Origin: Desulfobulbaceae bacterium UBA2213
GTDB taxonomy: Bacteria > Desulfobacterota > Desulfobulbia > Desulfobulbales > Desulfocapsaceae
Length of the DNA stretch: 6,934 nucleotides
Assembly: GCA_002327225.1 (NCBI GenBank)
Contig: DCUN01000115.1
Span: 1,026 to 7,959 of the forward strand
Direction: 5' to 3'
In this document: in pieces, positions 5,304 to 6,934 of the stretch
How the letters are laid out: each line of letters begins with the position of its first letter
Numbering within the stretch: the first letter of the stretch is position 1
The notes under the pieces: generated by a model
Databases searched by the model: none
What the model was told of the DNA's origin: nothing
The model's input: only the letters and a program-made list of their open reading frames with translations
Made by a program: the position numbers and the translations under genes

Positions 5304-6626
5304 TCAGTGCAGGGCGCCTGGCAGCTGTTCGGCTAATCTGCGTACCTCCCGCATGGTGTCGTCGACGTCGAAGCTCAAGATTTTTTTATCACGCATGACC
5401 AGACGTCCATCAATGATGACGCTCTGGACGTCAGCACCACGTGCTGAGTAAACCAGGAGATCCTGATTGTAGCAGGGAGTAAGGTGGGGCTGGTGCATGT
5501 CGAGGAGGATGAGATCGGCTGTGTAGCCAGGAATCAGTTGGCCGGTTTTCTCCAGTCCCAGTATCTCAGCGTTGGTGAGAGTGGCACATCTCAGCGCCTC
5601 TCTGGCTGAAAGGGAAGTGGGCTCAAGGGTACGGAGCTTCTGGGTCTTGCTGAAAATATCCATTTCCCGGAACATATCCAGGCTGTTATTGCTGGCGCAG
5701 CCGTCGGTGCCCAGGCCCACCCGGATTCCACGCTCGATCATGGCAGAGGCCTGGGCCAGGCCTGATGCCAGTTTCAGATGGCTCTGGGGGCAGATGACCA
5801 CTGCGGCCTGGTGCTTGGCGAGCAAAGAGAGATCCTCGTCATCAAGCCAGACGCAGTGGATGCAGATCGTCTGCGGGTCAAGCAGGCCAAGGGCAGCCAG
5901 GTGTCTGATCGGGCTTGTCCCAAGAGGTTTCCGGATCATCTCCAGTTCCTGACTGCTTTCCGCCACATGGATAAAGAACGGCACCTGTCTCTCTGTGGCC
6001 ATTTGTTTCGCCCCTTGCAGGGTTTGGGCGAAGCAGGTATAGGGAGAGTGGGCAAAGATCGCCGGGGTGATGCGGGGATTCCTGCCTTGCCATCTATCCA
6101 GAAACGTGGCCACTGCCTCAAGGTTTCCGGCCGGATCCGGCACGCCGGGGGCAGAAAAGTCAATGACCCCATGGGCCGCAACCGCCCGCATTCCCGAATC
6201 AACAAAGGCTTGTGCGGCCTCTCCTTCAAAGAAATAGCCATCGGCCACACTGGTGGTGCCGGAGAGGATCATCTCGGCGGCTGCCAGTTTGGAGCAATGA
6301 TAGACCATCTCTGTATTGACATGCGTCGCCTCAGCTGGAAAGATATGTTCAGTCAGCCAGGTGGCGAGCTCCAGGTCATCGGCCATGCCGCGAAAGAGGG
6401 TCATGGCGCAGTGATTGTGGGCGTTGATGAGCCCAGGTGCCAGAAGCTTGCCCTGGCCATCGATGATAATCGTCGCCCGGGTGGTCTCAGGGAGCGGCAT
6501 GGTGTCGGCTGCTGAACCGATGGCGGCAATGGTGTCACCTCTGGTCAGCAGCCAGCCGTCAGCTATAAGAGGGGCGTCTGGCGTGGTGAGCAGAGTACAG
6601 TTGTGAATAAGTATTGAATCTGTCAT
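5304..6626 (-). CDS. mtaD: 5-methylthioadenosine / S-adenosylhomocysteine deaminase
   Basis: An amidohydrolase-superfamily enzyme that deaminates S-adenosylhomocysteine and/or methylthioadenosine to the inosine forms (EC 3.5.4.28/3.5.4.31), clearing by-products of SAM use. With the start at 6626 it has 440 residues, normal for the family. Metal and catalytic residues are visible: H70 and H72 (NAHNH, in an AMTLFRGMADDL context), H220 and E223 (FIHVAE), H257 (IHCVW) and D308 (GTDG, followed by CASNNSLDMFREMD). The C-terminal GYTADLILLD and VIIDGRLVM strands complete the composite beta domain. An in-frame ATG at 6686 would add 20 residues. Neither start has a clear Shine-Dalgarno; I prefer 6626 because MTDSILIHNCTLL matches where relatives begin. 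Related cytosine or chlorohydrolase activities are less likely. It is functionally linked to metK at the other window end. Confidence 0.92.
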   Translation of the reverse strand: MTDSILIHNCTLLTTPDAPLIADGWLLTRGDTIAAIGSAADTMPLPETTRATIIIDGQGKLLAPGLINAHNHCAMTLFRGMADDLELATWLTEHIFPAEATHVNTEMVYHCSKLAAAEMILSGTTSVADGYFFEGEAAQAFVDSGMRAVAAHGVIDFSAPGVPDPAGNLEAVATFLDRWQGRNPRITPAIFAHSPYTCFAQTLQGAKQMATERQVPFFIHVAESSQELEMIRKPLGTSPIRHLAALGLLDPQTICIHCVWLDDEDLSLLAKHQAAVVICPQSHLKLASGLAQASAMIERGIRVGLGTDGCASNNSLDMFREMDIFSKTQKLRTLEPTSLSAREALRCATLTNAEILGLEKTGQLIPGYTADLILLDMHQPHLTPCYNQDLLVYSARGADVQSVIIDGRLVMRDKKILSFDVDDTMREVRRLAEQLPGALH

Positions 6627-6726
6627 CGTGACCGGCGGCCCTGCAAGGGTGATGGGTGAAAGGGTAGAGGTTAAAAAGAGGGGCATTTTCCATGGTTGCG
6701 GGGTATATTACTCTTTTTAATGTTTT

Positions 6727-6755
6727 TTGTAACTGATGAGCAGGAATTTTAAGAT
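6727..6755 (+). promoter_or_regulatory. Candidate ychF promoter
   Basis: TTGTAA (6727-6732), a 17-base spacer and TAAGAT (6750-6755) give four of six matches in each box. The predicted start lies near 6762, leaving a leader of about 45 bases before the ATG at 6807. TATGAT at 6757-6762 is an alternative -10, but no good -35 accompanies it. Confidence 0.4.
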
Positions 6756-6759
6756 ATAT

Positions 6760-6794
6760 GATCTACGTAGTCATTGATGAGGTAGATCCTTTTT
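6760..6794 (+). promoter_or_regulatory. Inverted repeat followed by a T-run in the ychF leader
   Basis: GATCTAC (6760-6766) and GTAGATC (6782-6788) are perfect 7-base inverted repeats with a 15-base loop, followed after one C by five T (6790-6794). The left arm overlaps an 8-base palindrome, CTACGTAG (6763-6770). It looks like a small terminator or attenuator just upstream of the ychF Shine-Dalgarno, or alternatively an operator at the transcription start. Confidence 0.4.
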
Positions 6795-6806
6795 CAGGAG
6801 TCTTTT

Positions 6807-6934
6807 ATGGGTTTTCGTTGTGGCATCGTTGGCTTGCCAAATGTTGGAAAATCAACAATTTTTAACGCCTTGACCGCCGCCGGTATTGAGGCGGCCAATT
6901 ATCCTTTCTGTACCATTGAGCCCAATGTGGGGAT
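6807..6934 (+). CDS. ychF: Redox-regulated ATPase/GTPase YchF (OLA1 family), partial
   Basis: Only the first 42 codons are in the window. They read MGFRCGIVGLPNVGKSTIFN, then ALTAAGIEAANYPFCTIEPN, which is the near-universal YchF N-terminus with the Walker A motif GLPNVGKS at residues 9-16. YchF is a ribosome-associated TRAFAC-class P-loop NTPase that prefers ATP and takes part in translation and stress responses. The full protein is usually about 360 residues. CAGGAG (6795-6800) lies six bases before the ATG. It is transcribed divergently from mtaD. Confidence 0.97.
   Translation, partial: MGFRCGIVGLPNVGKSTIFNALTAAGIEAANYPFCTIEPNVG

Noticed and set aside
5778..6515. 245-codon plus-strand open frame
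   Set aside because: It is entirely antisense to the well-supported mtaD and shows no domain; it is a by-product of mtaD codon use.

Overview
The window looks like a chromosomal segment of a Gram-negative, probably anaerobic bacterium. The best guess is a Desulfobacterota (deltaproteobacterial) lineage of the Desulfobulbales type. The clues are a Kdo-pathway gene (kdsD, so lipopolysaccharide), an outer-membrane-type lipoprotein, a CooT-family nickel protein and mid-range base composition. The taxonomic call is inference only, because no rRNA or other decisive marker is present.

Layout. Positions 1-802 (minus) hold the N-terminal two thirds of metK, cut by the window edge. A 219-base divergent control region (803-1021) follows, with a strong minus-strand promoter, a perfect palindrome at the likely metK transcription start, and plus-strand promoter signals. 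Next comes a plus-strand, operon-like run: a YhdH/AcuI-type oxidoreductase (1022-2011, TTG start), kdsD (2056-3066), a CooT-family small nickel-binding protein (3103-3300) and, after a possible weak terminator, an 80-residue protein ending in seven histidines (3403-3645). That run closes with a long hairpin that begins inside the last stop codon. A 264-base stretch with no assigned gene (3702-3965) leads to a divergent arginase/agmatinase-family protein (3966-4811). A ten-G tract and a small lipoprotein with one EF-hand-like loop (4890-5228) follow. mtaD lies convergently on the minus strand (5304-6626), and the window ends in the first 42 codons of ychF (plus, from 6807).

How the genes relate. 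MetK makes S-adenosylmethionine, and MtaD deaminates its by-products S-adenosylhomocysteine and methylthioadenosine, so the two minus-strand genes bracket the window with methyl-cycle functions. KdsD supplies arabinose 5-phosphate for Kdo. The most interesting part is the CooT plus His-tailed pair. The second protein carries the spacing H-W-x2-H-x3-H followed by x3-C, and a polyhistidine tail, which is the arrangement of the nickel chaperone CooJ. It therefore resembles a cooTJ nickel-handling module without an adjacent CO dehydrogenase. The next gene downstream is an arginase-fold protein that keeps all the expected metal ligands but seems to lack two usual catalytic residues, so its substrate, and perhaps its metal, may be unusual.
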